A stretch of DNA of 15,432 bases, taken from contig CAZQQD010000071.1 in assembly GCA_964595355.1 (NCBI GenBank), positions 1 to 15,432 of the forward strand. Reading direction: 5' to 3'. Shown one piece after another: positions 1 to 7,169 of this stretch. The stretch is from JAKAGZ01 sp964595355 (GTDB taxonomy: Bacteria; Bacteroidota; Ignavibacteria; Ignavibacteriales; Ignavibacteriaceae). Each line of letters opens with the position of its first letter. Positions within the stretch are counted from its first letter, which is position 1. Below the pieces are notes generated by a model. The model did not search any database. It was not told the origin of the DNA and saw nothing but the letters and a program-made list of their open reading frames with translations. The position numbers were made by a program, and so were the translations under genes.

Positions 1-8
1 TTCTTTCT

Positions 9-242
9 ATGAAAGAATTCATTGAATTTATCGCAAAACACCTGGTGGATACTCCTGATAGTGTTGTTGTAGAGGAGAAAACCCCTGAAGACAACAAAAT
101 TGTGCTTGCTCTAAAAGTTCAGTCCGATGATGTTGGCAAGGTAATAGGAAAACAAGGCAAAACAGCTCAGGCTATGAGAACACTTTTAACAGCTATTGCT
201 GCCAAAGAGGGAAAAAGAGCTATACTTGAAATTCTGGATTAA
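9..242 (+). CDS. khpA: KH-domain RNA-binding protein KhpA (YlqC family)
   Basis: A 77-residue protein consisting of one type II KH domain. The KH signature loop G-K-Q-G is at residues 47-50, inside V-G-K-V-I-G-K-Q-G-K-T, and is followed by the helix A-Q-A-M-R-T-L-L. KhpA proteins bind single-stranded RNA in the cytoplasm, often with KhpB, and affect RNA stability, ribosome function and cell elongation in Gram-positive bacteria. The length is typical of the family. The gene sits 20 bases upstream of rimM, as in the widespread rpsP-khpA-rimM-trmD-rplS cluster, so rpsP is probably just left of the window. Only eight bases precede the ATG, so its ribosome binding site cannot be assessed. The family call is secure; the cellular role in this lineage is inferred. 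Confidence 0.93.
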   Translation: MKEFIEFIAKHLVDTPDSVVVEEKTPEDNKIVLALKVQSDDVGKVIGKQGKTAQAMRTLLTAIAAKEGKRAILEILD

Positions 243-262
243 GGAATTGAATTACTTTTACA

Positions 263-781
263 GTGAGTAACTTTTATCTAATTGCAAAAATCGTTTCTCT
301 TTATGGTAAAGATGGATTTGTAAAAATTATTTCTCATTCTGATTTTCCTGATAGATTTTACAAGCTTGATAAAGTTTACATTGATTTTTGGGGCTACAAG
401 AAAGAATTTTTTGTTGAGAAAGTTTTAGAGCAAAAAAAAAACATAACTCTAAAATTTGGAAATTTTGATAGTGACAAAGACGCTCAGATACTCGTTGATA
501 AAGATGTTTTTGTTGATGAAGAAATAGTGATCAAACTTCCTGAAGGGTCCTATTTTATACATGATCTTTTGGGTTGTAAAGTTTACAGAAACGGTAAAGA
601 GTTTGGCAAGTTAAATGATGTTCTTAGGTACCCCGCTAATGATGTATATATAATTGAAGATGTGCTGGGTGAGGAAATACTGATTCCGGCTGTTAAAGAT
701 TACATAGAAAGCTTTGATCGGGAGAAAAAAATTCTGGTCATAAAGCCGGGAGATGAAATTTATGAAGATGATGAGAATTGA
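263..781 (+). CDS. rimM: 16S rRNA processing protein RimM
   Basis: A 172-residue protein of the usual RimM length. The N-terminal RimM barrel covers roughly residues 5-85 (Y-L-I-A-K-I-V-S-L-Y-G-K-D-G-F-V-K). The C-terminal PRC-barrel covers roughly 95-165 and contains the conserved I-P-A-V-K-D-Y-I segment. RimM binds ribosomal protein S19 and helps mature the head of the 30S subunit. The start is GTG at 263, because the conserved family start begins within a few residues of it and no in-frame ATG lies upstream. The nearest Shine-Dalgarno-like AAGGA (241-245) is far away at about 17 bases, so initiation may depend on coupling to khpA. The end overlaps the trmD start. Confidence 0.93.
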   Translation: MSNFYLIAKIVSLYGKDGFVKIISHSDFPDRFYKLDKVYIDFWGYKKEFFVEKVLEQKKNITLKFGNFDSDKDAQILVDKDVFVDEEIVIKLPEGSYFIHDLLGCKVYRNGKEFGKLNDVLRYPANDVYIIEDVLGEEILIPAVKDYIESFDREKKILVIKPGDEIYEDDEN

Positions 782-1445
782 TATTATTTCTGCGGTTCCG
801 GATCTCCTTTTAAGTCCGCTCAATTCCAGCATTATTAAAAGAGCACAGGATAAAAAGAAAGTCTTAATTCATCTGCATAATCTACGTGATTATGCAAATG
901 ATAAACATAAGCAGATTGACGACAAACCGTTTGGTGGCGGACCTGGAATGGTGCTTAAGCCAGAACCGTTCTTTGCATGTATAGAAAAATTGATGAGTGA
1001 AGTAAATTATGATAACATCATTTTTACTTCTCCTAAAGGTAAAATTTTTGATCAAAGATTTGCTAATAAATTGTCTCTTGCTAAAAATCTTTTAGTTATA
1101 GCCGGGCATTATAAAGAGATTGATAATAGAGTAAGAGAAAAATTCGCTACAGATGAAATTTCGATTGGAAATTTTGTCCTTACTGGAGGTGAATTACCAG
1201 CGTTGATAATCATTGATGCAGTTGTAAGATTAATTCCCGGTGTACTTAATGATAGTGAATCTGCTCTTAATGATTCATTTCAAGATGGTAATAGAATAGA
1301 AGCTCCTTGTTACACTAGGCCTGCTGAATTTAGAGGCTTGAAAGTTCCGGAAGTTCTTTTATCTGGGAATGAAAAAGAAATTAAAAAGTGGAAAGAAGAA
1401 CAGTCAAAATTATTGACAGAACGCTGGAGAAATTTTAATAATTAG
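771..1445 (+). CDS. trmD: tRNA (guanine-N1)-methyltransferase TrmD
   Basis: TrmD methylates N1 of G37 next to the tRNA anticodon using S-adenosylmethionine, which prevents +1 frameshifting. Visible SPOUT-fold signatures, numbered from the ATG at 771, are F-G-G-G-P-G-M (54-60), T-S-P-K-G (86-90), G-H-Y-K-E-I-D-N-R-V (112-121), I-G-N-F-V-L-T-G-G-E (132-141), R-L-I-P-G-V (153-158) and the catalytic-type aspartate in N-D-S-F (Asp168). I chose 771 (M-R-I-D-I-I) because homologues start there, giving 224 residues. In-frame ATGs at 753, 762 and 768 are alternatives, and GGGAG at 748-752 is better spaced for 762. The gene overlaps rimM by 11 bases, so the two are probably translationally coupled. The usual G-R-Y-E-G motif reads G-H-Y-K-E here. 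Confidence 0.95.
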   Translation: MRIDIISAVPDLLLSPLNSSIIKRAQDKKKVLIHLHNLRDYANDKHKQIDDKPFGGGPGMVLKPEPFFACIEKLMSEVNYDNIIFTSPKGKIFDQRFANKLSLAKNLLVIAGHYKEIDNRVREKFATDEISIGNFVLTGGELPALIIIDAVVRLIPGVLNDSESALNDSFQDGNRIEAPCYTRPAEFRGLKVPEVLLSGNEKEIKKWKEEQSKLLTERWRNFNN

Positions 1446-1456
1446 TGGAGAGAAAA

Positions 1457-1801
1457 ATGGTAGACATAAATAAAATATTACCTGATCAGGTACGTACTGA
1501 TTTTCCCAAGTTTAATGCCGGCGATCGTGTACGTGTACAGGTTAGAGTAGTTGAAGGAGATAAAGAAAGACTTCAAACATTTGAGGGAGATGTGCTGAGC
1601 ATTCGTGGAGAAGGTTCTAATAAAACTTTTACCGTTAGAAAAATTTCAAGTGGTGTTGGGGTTGAAAGAATATTTCCCATCAATTCACCTAAAATTGCTA
1701 AAATTGAAGTATTGAAAGAAGGTAATGTAAGAAGGGCTAAATTATATTATCTTAGAAATCTATCAGGTAAAGCAGCTCGTATTCGTGGCAAAGAAGCCTA
1801 A
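1457..1801 (+). CDS. rplS: 50S ribosomal protein L19
   Basis: A 114-residue L19, a protein of the 50S side of the subunit interface. Recognisable family segments are F-N-A-G-D-R-V-R-V-Q-V, the motif around Q-T-F-E-G-D-V-L, F-T-V-R-K-I-S-S-G-V-G-V-E-R-I-F-P, and the basic tail R-R-A-K-L-Y-Y-L-R. The start is ATG 1457: GGAG at 1447-1450 lies six bases upstream, whereas the in-frame GTG at 1445 would only add M-E-R-K. The gene begins 11 bases after the trmD stop and is the last of the translation cluster, closed by a strong hairpin terminator. Confidence 0.96.
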   Translation: MVDINKILPDQVRTDFPKFNAGDRVRVQVRVVEGDKERLQTFEGDVLSIRGEGSNKTFTVRKISSGVGVERIFPINSPKIAKIEVLKEGNVRRAKLYYLRNLSGKAARIRGKEA

Positions 1802-1823
1802 TGAGAGGACTTATTTTCTTATA

Positions 1824-1850
1824 AAAAAGGCGTGTAACACACGCCTTTTT
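1824..1850 (+). terminator. Intrinsic terminator after rplS
   Basis: GGCGTGT (1829-1835) pairs perfectly with ACACGCC (1839-1845) across the three-base loop AAC. Flanking A and T runs extend the stem, and five Ts follow on the plus strand. The A-run on the left means it could also stop transcription coming from the right. Confidence 0.9.
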
Positions 1851-1925
1851 ATTTGTAAGCATTATTTCTACAAAACTCTGGAATAGTTTTACGGCTTTTA
1901 TAAAAAATCTGTTTTCTACAGATAT

Positions 1926-1933
1926 TATTTTTG
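1926..1933 (+). promoter_or_regulatory. Candidate Bacteroidota-type -7 element for the sensor kinase
   Basis: TATTTTTG matches the Bacteroidota -7 consensus TAnnTTTG exactly and lies 32 bases before the GTG start of the sensor gene, downstream of the rplS terminator. A convincing -33 TTTG at the usual spacing is not visible; only a T-rich stretch lies further up. In AT-rich DNA such a match can arise by chance, so the call is weak. Confidence 0.3.
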
Positions 1934-1965
1934 CTATTTTCGTTCGCAGTAATAGTAGGGTTATA

Positions 1966-4900
1966 GTGTTTAATTATAGTAGAAAAAAAATCTTTTTGAG
2001 AAGTGTTTATATTCTGCTTTTTTGCAATTTTTTGCTGAATTTCAAAGCTTTTCCGCAAAATAAATCAGTTCGTTTTGAAACACTGTCACTTCAGAATGGT
2101 GTATCCTTAAATTTGACTTGGGCTATGCTTCAGGATAGTAGAGGATATATTTGGTTTGGCACTATGTACGGACTGGTTAAATATGATGGCAAAAACTATA
2201 CTACCTATAGAAATAATCCCATGGATTCTACGTCAATATCATTTGATGATATTATAACACTTTTTGAAGATAGCAGGGGAAATATCTGGGTTGGCACATG
2301 GGGAGGAGGACTAAATAAATTTAATCCAAACACAGAGAAATTTACAAGATTCCTTTATGAAAAATCATCTGATAAGGGATTATGTGATAATATTGTCTGG
2401 GCAATTAATGAAGATGATTCAGGAGATATCTGGATAGGCACACAGAGAGGAGGAATTGATAAATACGATGTAAAAACCAAAAAATTTATTCATTACTGGA
2501 ATAACGGTGGTGCAAATAATAGTTTGCCCTCAAATACAGTTACAGAAATATATAAAGATAAACAGGGGATTATGTGGATTGGGACTCTTGCCGGATTAGC
2601 GAAGTATTTACCGGGTTCTGATTCATTTGAAGTATTCAAGAATTCAATAAAACCGGACAAAAGCAAAGAGGCGAATAAAATTCATTACATTTTTGGGGAA
2701 AATGAAAATAAATTATGGATAGGTACCGCTTCAGGTCTTTTTGTATTTAATAAGCTTACAAACAAATTTTCTTTATTTAGTTCTAACAAAAAAAATCTCT
2801 TAAATCACTATTACATTTCATCGATCTGTAAGGGCAATTCAAATGATGTTTGGGTAGGAACGGGTGACGGACTTGTTAGGGTAAATAACGAAAACACCGA
2901 AAGCGTTGAGGTTTTTCATCATCAGTTTGGCTCCTCCAATTCATTGGCAGGCAATACTATAACAGCACTGATGATGGATAAATCAGGAGTTCTTTGGATA
3001 GATGCGTATAGAGCAGGTGTGAGCAAATTAATCAATACTTCCAAAGATTTTATAAACTATACTTATGATCCAAATAATAAAAATAGTCTGGGTACCCCAA
3101 TCGTCACTTTTTTTGCTCAGGATGATAAAGGTTATATCTGGATTTCGGGCTACAGCAGTATTCTAACAAGGTATGATCCCCGAACAAATTCTTTCAAAAG
3201 GTTTCCACTTGTTTTGTTAGGGAAGAAAAGAGATACAAAGTTTTATATTTCGTCGGTAATTAAGAAGGATGATGATAACTTATTGATTGGAACCACTCGG
3301 GGTATTTTACTTTTTAATTTGACTACTGAATCACAGAAGAGCCTGCCAAAAGAAATGAGCAAAATTACGGAAATGGTTAATGGAAATATAACTTATCTCC
3401 TGATTTCCTCAGATAGAAAACTTTGGGCCGGGGTCAATGAAAGGGGAGTATACTCCTTTGATCTTAAAAATTTTTCGTATAAGCATTTCGTAAATCCAAT
3501 GACTGATCTGACAAATTATATGAAAAATATAGTTCAGGTTATTTATGAAGACAAAAATAAAAATATCTGGCTTGGCACGTTAGGTGGATTGTTGAAATTA
3601 GATAAAGCTACCGGCAAATTTCAAAGCTTCTCTCATAATTTATCAGATCCCGAAAGCTTGAGCAATAATTATGTTTATTATCTCTTTGAAGATTCTAAGA
3701 ATAATTTCTGGATAGGAACCAGTAATGGTCTGAATAAAATGGATAAGAAAAACAAGACTTTCGAGAGTTATTTTGAAGAAAATGGTCTACCCAATAGTGT
3801 GATTATGAGTGTACTTGAAGATGATAACGGCAATCTATGGGTTAGTACTAATAAAGGAATTGCCAGGTTCGATCCGGAAAATAATACTTTTAAGAATTTT
3901 GACGTTAACGATGGGTTACTGACTAATATTTTTTATCCTCAGTCGGCTTTTATTGGGAGAAACAGTATGTTCTATTTCGGCGGTAACGGTGGCTTTACTA
4001 AATTTGATCCCGATAAAATAAATTTAAATAATTATGTTTCTCCTGTTTATATAACAAAAGTTAAGGCGGGAAAAGATATTGGTGATCTTCATCTGCTTAA
4101 CCCATCAAACGATAAGTTACAGCTATCATTTAATGAGAATTTCCTTCAGTTAAGCTTTGCTTCTTTAGATTATACCAATCCTGAAAAGAATGTATATAAA
4201 TATAAGCTTATAGGGATTGATGATGATTGGATTTATTCAGGGAATAATAATGTAGCCAGCTATACAGATCTTTCACCAGGGAGCTATACATTCCAGGTGC
4301 TTGGTAGTAATAGTGATGGTATATGGAATGAAAAGCCTGCTTCAATAGAAATTGTAATACTTCCACCTTTCTGGAGAACCTGGTGGTTTACATCCTTAGT
4401 AATTATCATCGGGTTTATAACTATATATCTGGTGCACTTAATTTGGGTTCAACATAAAATTAAGCGTGCTCTTGAAATCGAAAAGATTAGAGCAGAAGAA
4501 AGTGAGAGAGTGCGTAAGCAAACGGCAATAGACTTCCACGATGAATTAGGACATAGATTAACCAGAATTTCCCTTCTTACAGAAATAGTTAAAAGAAAAT
4601 TAGGGAATAGTTATAATGATATTCTTCCTTTGCTAAAGAAGATTTCTGAAAACTCTGTACAACTTTATGATGGGACAAAAGATTTTATCTGGGCAATTGA
4701 TCCGCAAAACGATTCACTTTATGAATTGCTTGTAAGACTTAAAGATTTTGGTGATGAAATTTTTACTGATACAAATGTAGACTTCTTGGTTAAAGGCATT
4801 ACAACGGAGCTTGAGAAGACATCTTTGTCTACAGATATGAAGAGACACCTTTCTTTAATATTTAAGGAGGGGATGAATAATTCATTAAAACATTCAGGAA

Positions 4901-5118
4901 GTAGAACAGTCTCACTTGAGTCAAAAATCGTCGGGGATCAAATAGAAATTACTTTGGAAGATGACGGAACCGGATTTAAAATTGAGGAAGATAAGGGGGG
5001 AAACGGACTTAAAAATATGATCCGGAGAGCAGAAAAGATACACGGACAACTGCAGATAAATACCGCGCCTGGAAAGGGAACGCGGATATCATTCAAAGGA
5101 AAGGTAAGTGCCAAATAA
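1966..5118 (+). CDS. Sensor histidine kinase with periplasmic two-component propellers and Y_Y_Y domain
   Basis: A 1050-residue membrane sensor. Order: signal peptide (about 1-31, basic start then hydrophobic core); about 14 'two-component propeller' strands of the form D-x-x-G-x-I-W-x-G-T-x-x-G-L between residues 60 and 680, enough for two seven-bladed propellers; Y_Y_Y domain (about 735-800); one membrane span (about 806-828); a short charged helix; HisKA_3 dimerisation domain with the F-H-D-E-L-G-H-R-L box, phospho-acceptor His858; and HATPase_c with N-box Asn971, D-D-G-T-G-F (999-1004) and G-G-N-G-L (1011-1015). All kinase motifs are intact. The start is GTG with TAGGG upstream; no in-frame ATG gives a signal peptide. 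Unlike Bacteroides hybrid systems it has no receiver or AraC domain, so it needs a separate regulator, very likely the next gene. The ligand is unknown. Confidence 0.92.
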   Translation: MFNYSRKKIFLRSVYILLFCNFLLNFKAFPQNKSVRFETLSLQNGVSLNLTWAMLQDSRGYIWFGTMYGLVKYDGKNYTTYRNNPMDSTSISFDDIITLFEDSRGNIWVGTWGGGLNKFNPNTEKFTRFLYEKSSDKGLCDNIVWAINEDDSGDIWIGTQRGGIDKYDVKTKKFIHYWNNGGANNSLPSNTVTEIYKDKQGIMWIGTLAGLAKYLPGSDSFEVFKNSIKPDKSKEANKIHYIFGENENKLWIGTASGLFVFNKLTNKFSLFSSNKKNLLNHYYISSICKGNSNDVWVGTGDGLVRVNNENTESVEVFHHQFGSSNSLAGNTITALMMDKSGVLWIDAYRAGVSKLINTSKDFINYTYDPNNKNSLGTPIVTFFAQDDKGYIWISGYSSILTRYDPRTNSFKRFPLVLLGKKRDTKFYISSVIKKDDDNLLIGTTRGILLFNLTTESQKSLPKEMSKITEMVNGNITYLLISSDRKLWAGVNERGVYSFDLKNFSYKHFVNPMTDLTNYMKNIVQVIYEDKNKNIWLGTLGGLLKLDKATGKFQSFSHNLSDPESLSNNYVYYLFEDSKNNFWIGTSNGLNKMDKKNKTFESYFEENGLPNSVIMSVLEDDNGNLWVSTNKGIARFDPENNTFKNFDVNDGLLTNIFYPQSAFIGRNSMFYFGGNGGFTKFDPDKINLNNYVSPVYITKVKAGKDIGDLHLLNPSNDKLQLSFNENFLQLSFASLDYTNPEKNVYKYKLIGIDDDWIYSGNNNVASYTDLSPGSYTFQVLGSNSDGIWNEKPASIEIVILPPFWRTWWFTSLVIIIGFITIYLVHLIWVQHKIKRALEIEKIRAEESERVRKQTAIDFHDELGHRLTRISLLTEIVKRKLGNSYNDILPLLKKISENSVQLYDGTKDFIWAIDPQNDSLYELLVRLKDFGDEIFTDTNVDFLVKGITTELEKTSLSTDMKRHLSLIFKEGMNNSLKHSGSRTVSLESKIVGDQIEITLEDDGTGFKIEEDKGGNGLKNMIRRAEKIHGQLQINTAPGKGTRISFKGKVSAK

Positions 5119-5202
5119 CAGCCAGCCGCTCTTGTAGACTTATTTTACATTTTCATTTCAAATCTATATTATACATCTTATATTATTTGACGATTAGAGA
5201 TT

Positions 5203-5835
5203 ATGCCTGATAAATATCCAATCAAGGTGTTGATTATTGAAGATGACGGTCTTATCCGCAATAGTTTTGTATCACTACTTAGTTCGTCGGAAAAGTTTGA
5301 ATGTGTAGCAGATTATGATAATTGCGAAGAGGCGATAAAAAATTTGTTGAAGGACGATCCGGATGTAATACTTATGGATATAGAGCTTCCCGGAATATCA
5401 GGAATTGAAGGAATTGCTAAGATTAAAAAAATAAAACAGGATATCGATGTAATTACTGTTACGATTCATAATGATGATACTAAGGTTTTTCAGGCTCTTT
5501 GTGCCGGTGCTTGCGGGTATCTAACTAAAAATATTTCTCCTGAAAAATTAATGGATTCAATTGAGGAGGCGTATAATGGCGGCGGGCCAATGAGTACAAA
5601 TATCGCCAGAATGGTGGTGCAGTCATTTCAAAGAAATATTAAATCTCCCCTATCACCTCGTGAAACAGAAGTGTTGCAATTATTAGCAAAGGGTAAAAGC
5701 TATACAATGATAGCTGATGAATTGTTTATTGATAAAGAAACTGTTAGATCCCACATAAAAAATATTTACATGAAACTTGAAGTAAATTCTAAGGCACAAG
5801 CAATAGAAAAAGCGACAAAAGAAAGGTTGATTTAG
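5203..5835 (+). CDS. NarL/FixJ-family response regulator
   Basis: A 210-residue DNA-binding regulator. The receiver domain (about 7-130) has the acidic pair Glu13/Asp14-Asp15, phospho-acceptor Asp59 in L-M-D-I-E-L-P-G, Thr87 and Lys109 in L-T-K. The LuxR-type helix-turn-helix (about 147-210) is clear: L-S-P-R-E-T-E-V-L-Q-L-L-A-K-G then V-R-S-H-I-K-N-I-Y-M-K-L. It starts 84 bases after the HisKA_3 kinase, and HisKA_3 kinases classically pair with NarL-type regulators, so the two most likely form one phosphorelay. The target genes are unknown; the 64-residue gene downstream is one positional candidate. The ATG has no strong Shine-Dalgarno sequence before it. Confidence 0.94.
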   Translation: MPDKYPIKVLIIEDDGLIRNSFVSLLSSSEKFECVADYDNCEEAIKNLLKDDPDVILMDIELPGISGIEGIAKIKKIKQDIDVITVTIHNDDTKVFQALCAGACGYLTKNISPEKLMDSIEEAYNGGGPMSTNIARMVVQSFQRNIKSPLSPRETEVLQLLAKGKSYTMIADELFIDKETVRSHIKNIYMKLEVNSKAQAIEKATKERLI

Positions 5836-5931
5836 AATTTCATCAGTATTATTTACCGTTTATCAATCCAAATCTTAAAATTCACCCAATTTGTAGGATA
5901 CCGGAATTCTGCGTAATGAATTAAAATACTG

Positions 5932-5958
5932 CTAGTAAGAAGTCAATCCCTTAACTAG
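5932..5958 (+). promoter_or_regulatory. Small hairpin ahead of the 64-residue gene
   Basis: CTAGTAAG (5932-5939) can pair with CTTAACTAG (5950-5958) with one bulged base and a 10-base loop. It ends just before the GGAG ribosome binding site (5963-5966) of the next gene. It is short and AT-rich, so a role in leader structure is possible but unproven. Confidence 0.25.
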
Positions 5959-5973
5959 TACAGGAGTAGCCTC

Positions 5974-6168
5974 ATGGAAAATTTACAAAACAAAATTCAG
6001 CATCAACCAAAACATAGCAGTAGAATAATCAGCAGGAATTCCCAAATTCGAAGCGATTATCGTGAGCTAAGAGAGCAGGGCTTAAAAAATTGGGAAGTCT
6101 TTGTGAAACTATCTGACAAATACTTCCTTTCAGAAAACACCATCGATAAAATAATTTATACCAAATAA
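5974..6168 (+). CDS. Small helix-turn-helix-like protein of unknown function
   Basis: I do not recognise this 64-residue protein. It has a polar, basic N-terminal third (Gln, Asn, His, Ser, Arg) and then a predicted helical part, I-R-S-D-Y-R-E-L-R-E-Q-G-L (25-37) and N-W-E-V-F-V-K-L-S-D-K-Y-F-L-S-E-N-T-I-D-K-I-I (39-61). The spacing 'helix, turn, S-E-N-T-I-D-K-I-I' resembles a helix-turn-helix in which the last helix would be the recognition helix. Support for a real gene: GGAG seven bases before the ATG, a compositionally sensible protein, and a free-standing position with a structured terminator-like element right after it. It might be a small DNA-binding regulator or phage-derived. It lies 138 bases downstream of the response regulator. 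Confidence 0.6.
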   Translation: MENLQNKIQHQPKHSSRIISRNSQIRSDYRELREQGLKNWEVFVKLSDKYFLSENTIDKIIYTK

Positions 6169-6186
6169 ATTTTCCCGGCTTATTTG

Positions 6187-6275
6187 AGGTGCTTTATCAG
6201 CTGGCTAATCGTTTGTAAACTATATGTTAATTAAATAAATAACAATAGGCAAACAGCTGGTAAAGCACTTTTTTT
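6187..6275 (+). repeat. 84-bp near-palindrome ending in a T-run (terminator, structured RNA or MITE-like element)
   Basis: GTGCTTTATCAGCTG (6189-6203) is the inverted match of CAGCTGGTAAAGCAC (6254-6268); the only difference would be a G-U pair in RNA. Two further pairs extend the stem outward, giving a 17-bp stem with a 50-base loop. The loop holds a weaker AT-rich hairpin (TGTTA with TAACA). Seven Ts (6269-6275) follow the right arm. It could terminate the 64-residue gene transcript, but the long stem and large loop are unusual for a plain terminator. No target-site duplication is obvious. Confidence 0.6.
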
Positions 6276-6372
6276 ATATCTGCTTTTAATCCAACTAATT
6301 TTATTTAATTGCACATTTTAGTTAGCTTTACAAAGTAATTATTTACTGTAATAATTGTATCAATACTTTAGC

Positions 6373-7131
6373 ATGAAGATATTTTTTCCTCAAAATATTT
6401 TTGCTGAGCTGATTAAAAATTCATTCAATGAAAGGATGGCATCTCAAATCATTTTTTTGCCTTCTTCGTTGATAACAAGTGAAGTTCTTAAGAGCCCGGA
6501 TTCTATTGGATTAATTCCGACAATGGATTTAATAAAGCATAAAGAGCTTTTTGTCTCTAAGTCTTTCGGGGTTTCATTCGAAGAATCCTTATGTAATTCA
6601 TACCTGTATTTTCATACTCACGGAAAAAGTATAAAAGAATTGAGTATTGTTGGAGACGTTTCTTCAAATGAAGCGATAGGTGCTAAGCTTATATTAAAAG
6701 AATTATATGGTGTTGATGTGCAGGTGAATCTTTTAACAGGTGATCATAATTTAGGTGAAAAAAATATACTTTGTGTAGGTGATGCTAATTTTGACGAAGA
6801 TAAATTTTTAGCTGGTATAAGCTTCGCAGAGGAAATAATAGAAGTACTTTCGCTTCCCTATGTTAACTTTGTATTGGCTTCAAACAATCGAACAGCGCTG
6901 GAAGATTTTCATTGTTCTATAGGAAATATTCAACCGGATATTTATAATCAGGCTGAAGATGAAAATTACGGTAATCAGTTACCTGTAAAAACGAAAGAGA
7001 AAATTAAGGCGAATATTTCCTCATTTATTTGCAACCTTGATGAGCAGGATATGGATGGAATAGATCAATTATTGAGACTGGCTTTTTATCATGAGATAAT
7101 ATCTGAAATTATTGAAATTAAGTTTGTATAA
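6373..7131 (+). CDS. Diverged MqnA/MqnD-like protein (menaquinone-biosynthesis fold), function uncertain
   Basis: A 252-residue soluble protein with no signal peptide. The order of motifs resembles the MqnA/MqnD family (periplasmic-binding-like fold used in the futalosine route to menaquinone): I-G-L-I-P-T-M-D-L (45-53) where MqnA has 'D-x-A-L-I-P-S-x-E-Y'; D-V-S-S-N-E-A-I-G-A-K-L-I-L (95-108) where MqnA has 'D-T-S-S-R-T-S-V-A-L'; L-C-V-G-D-A-N-F (133-140) for 'L-L-I-G-D-x-A'; and F-A-E-E-I-I-E-V-L-S-L-P-Y-V-N-F-V-L-A (151-169) for 'D-L-G-E-E-W-x-x-L-T-G-L-P-F-V-F-A-V-W'. The N-terminal 'P-Y-L-N' motif is not preserved, so chorismate dehydratase activity is doubtful. The ATG at 6373 is preferred over TTG 6355; neither has a clear ribosome binding site. 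No other menaquinone gene is adjacent. Confidence 0.5.
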   Translation: MKIFFPQNIFAELIKNSFNERMASQIIFLPSSLITSEVLKSPDSIGLIPTMDLIKHKELFVSKSFGVSFEESLCNSYLYFHTHGKSIKELSIVGDVSSNEAIGAKLILKELYGVDVQVNLLTGDHNLGEKNILCVGDANFDEDKFLAGISFAEEIIEVLSLPYVNFVLASNNRTALEDFHCSIGNIQPDIYNQAEDENYGNQLPVKTKEKIKANISSFICNLDEQDMDGIDQLLRLAFYHEIISEIIEIKFV

Positions 7132-7133
7132 AG

Positions 7134-7166
7134 GAGGCCGGTATTAAGGGACCAGCCTCAAATTTT
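7134..7166. terminator. Probable two-way terminator between the convergent MqnA-like gene and serA
   Basis: GAGGCCGGT (7134-7142) pairs with ACCAGCCTC (7151-7159) with one C-A mismatch and an 8-base loop. On the plus strand it is followed by AAATTTT; on the minus strand the tail is only weakly T-rich. It occupies nearly the whole 38-base gap between the two convergent stop codons. Confidence 0.6.
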
Positions 7167-7169
7167 GAC

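Noticed and set aside
611..832. Minus-strand open frame across rimM/trmD
   Set aside because: It lies antisense to two well-supported conserved genes and resembles no protein.
5119..5202. Separate promoter between sensor kinase and response regulator
   Set aside because: Only a partial ATTATTTG match; no convincing -33/-7 pair, so co-transcription is the simpler reading.
6187..6275. Integron attC-like site
   Set aside because: The outer ends do not carry the R-Y-Y-Y-A-A-C / G-T-T-R-R-R-Y core pair, and no integrase or cassette array is present.
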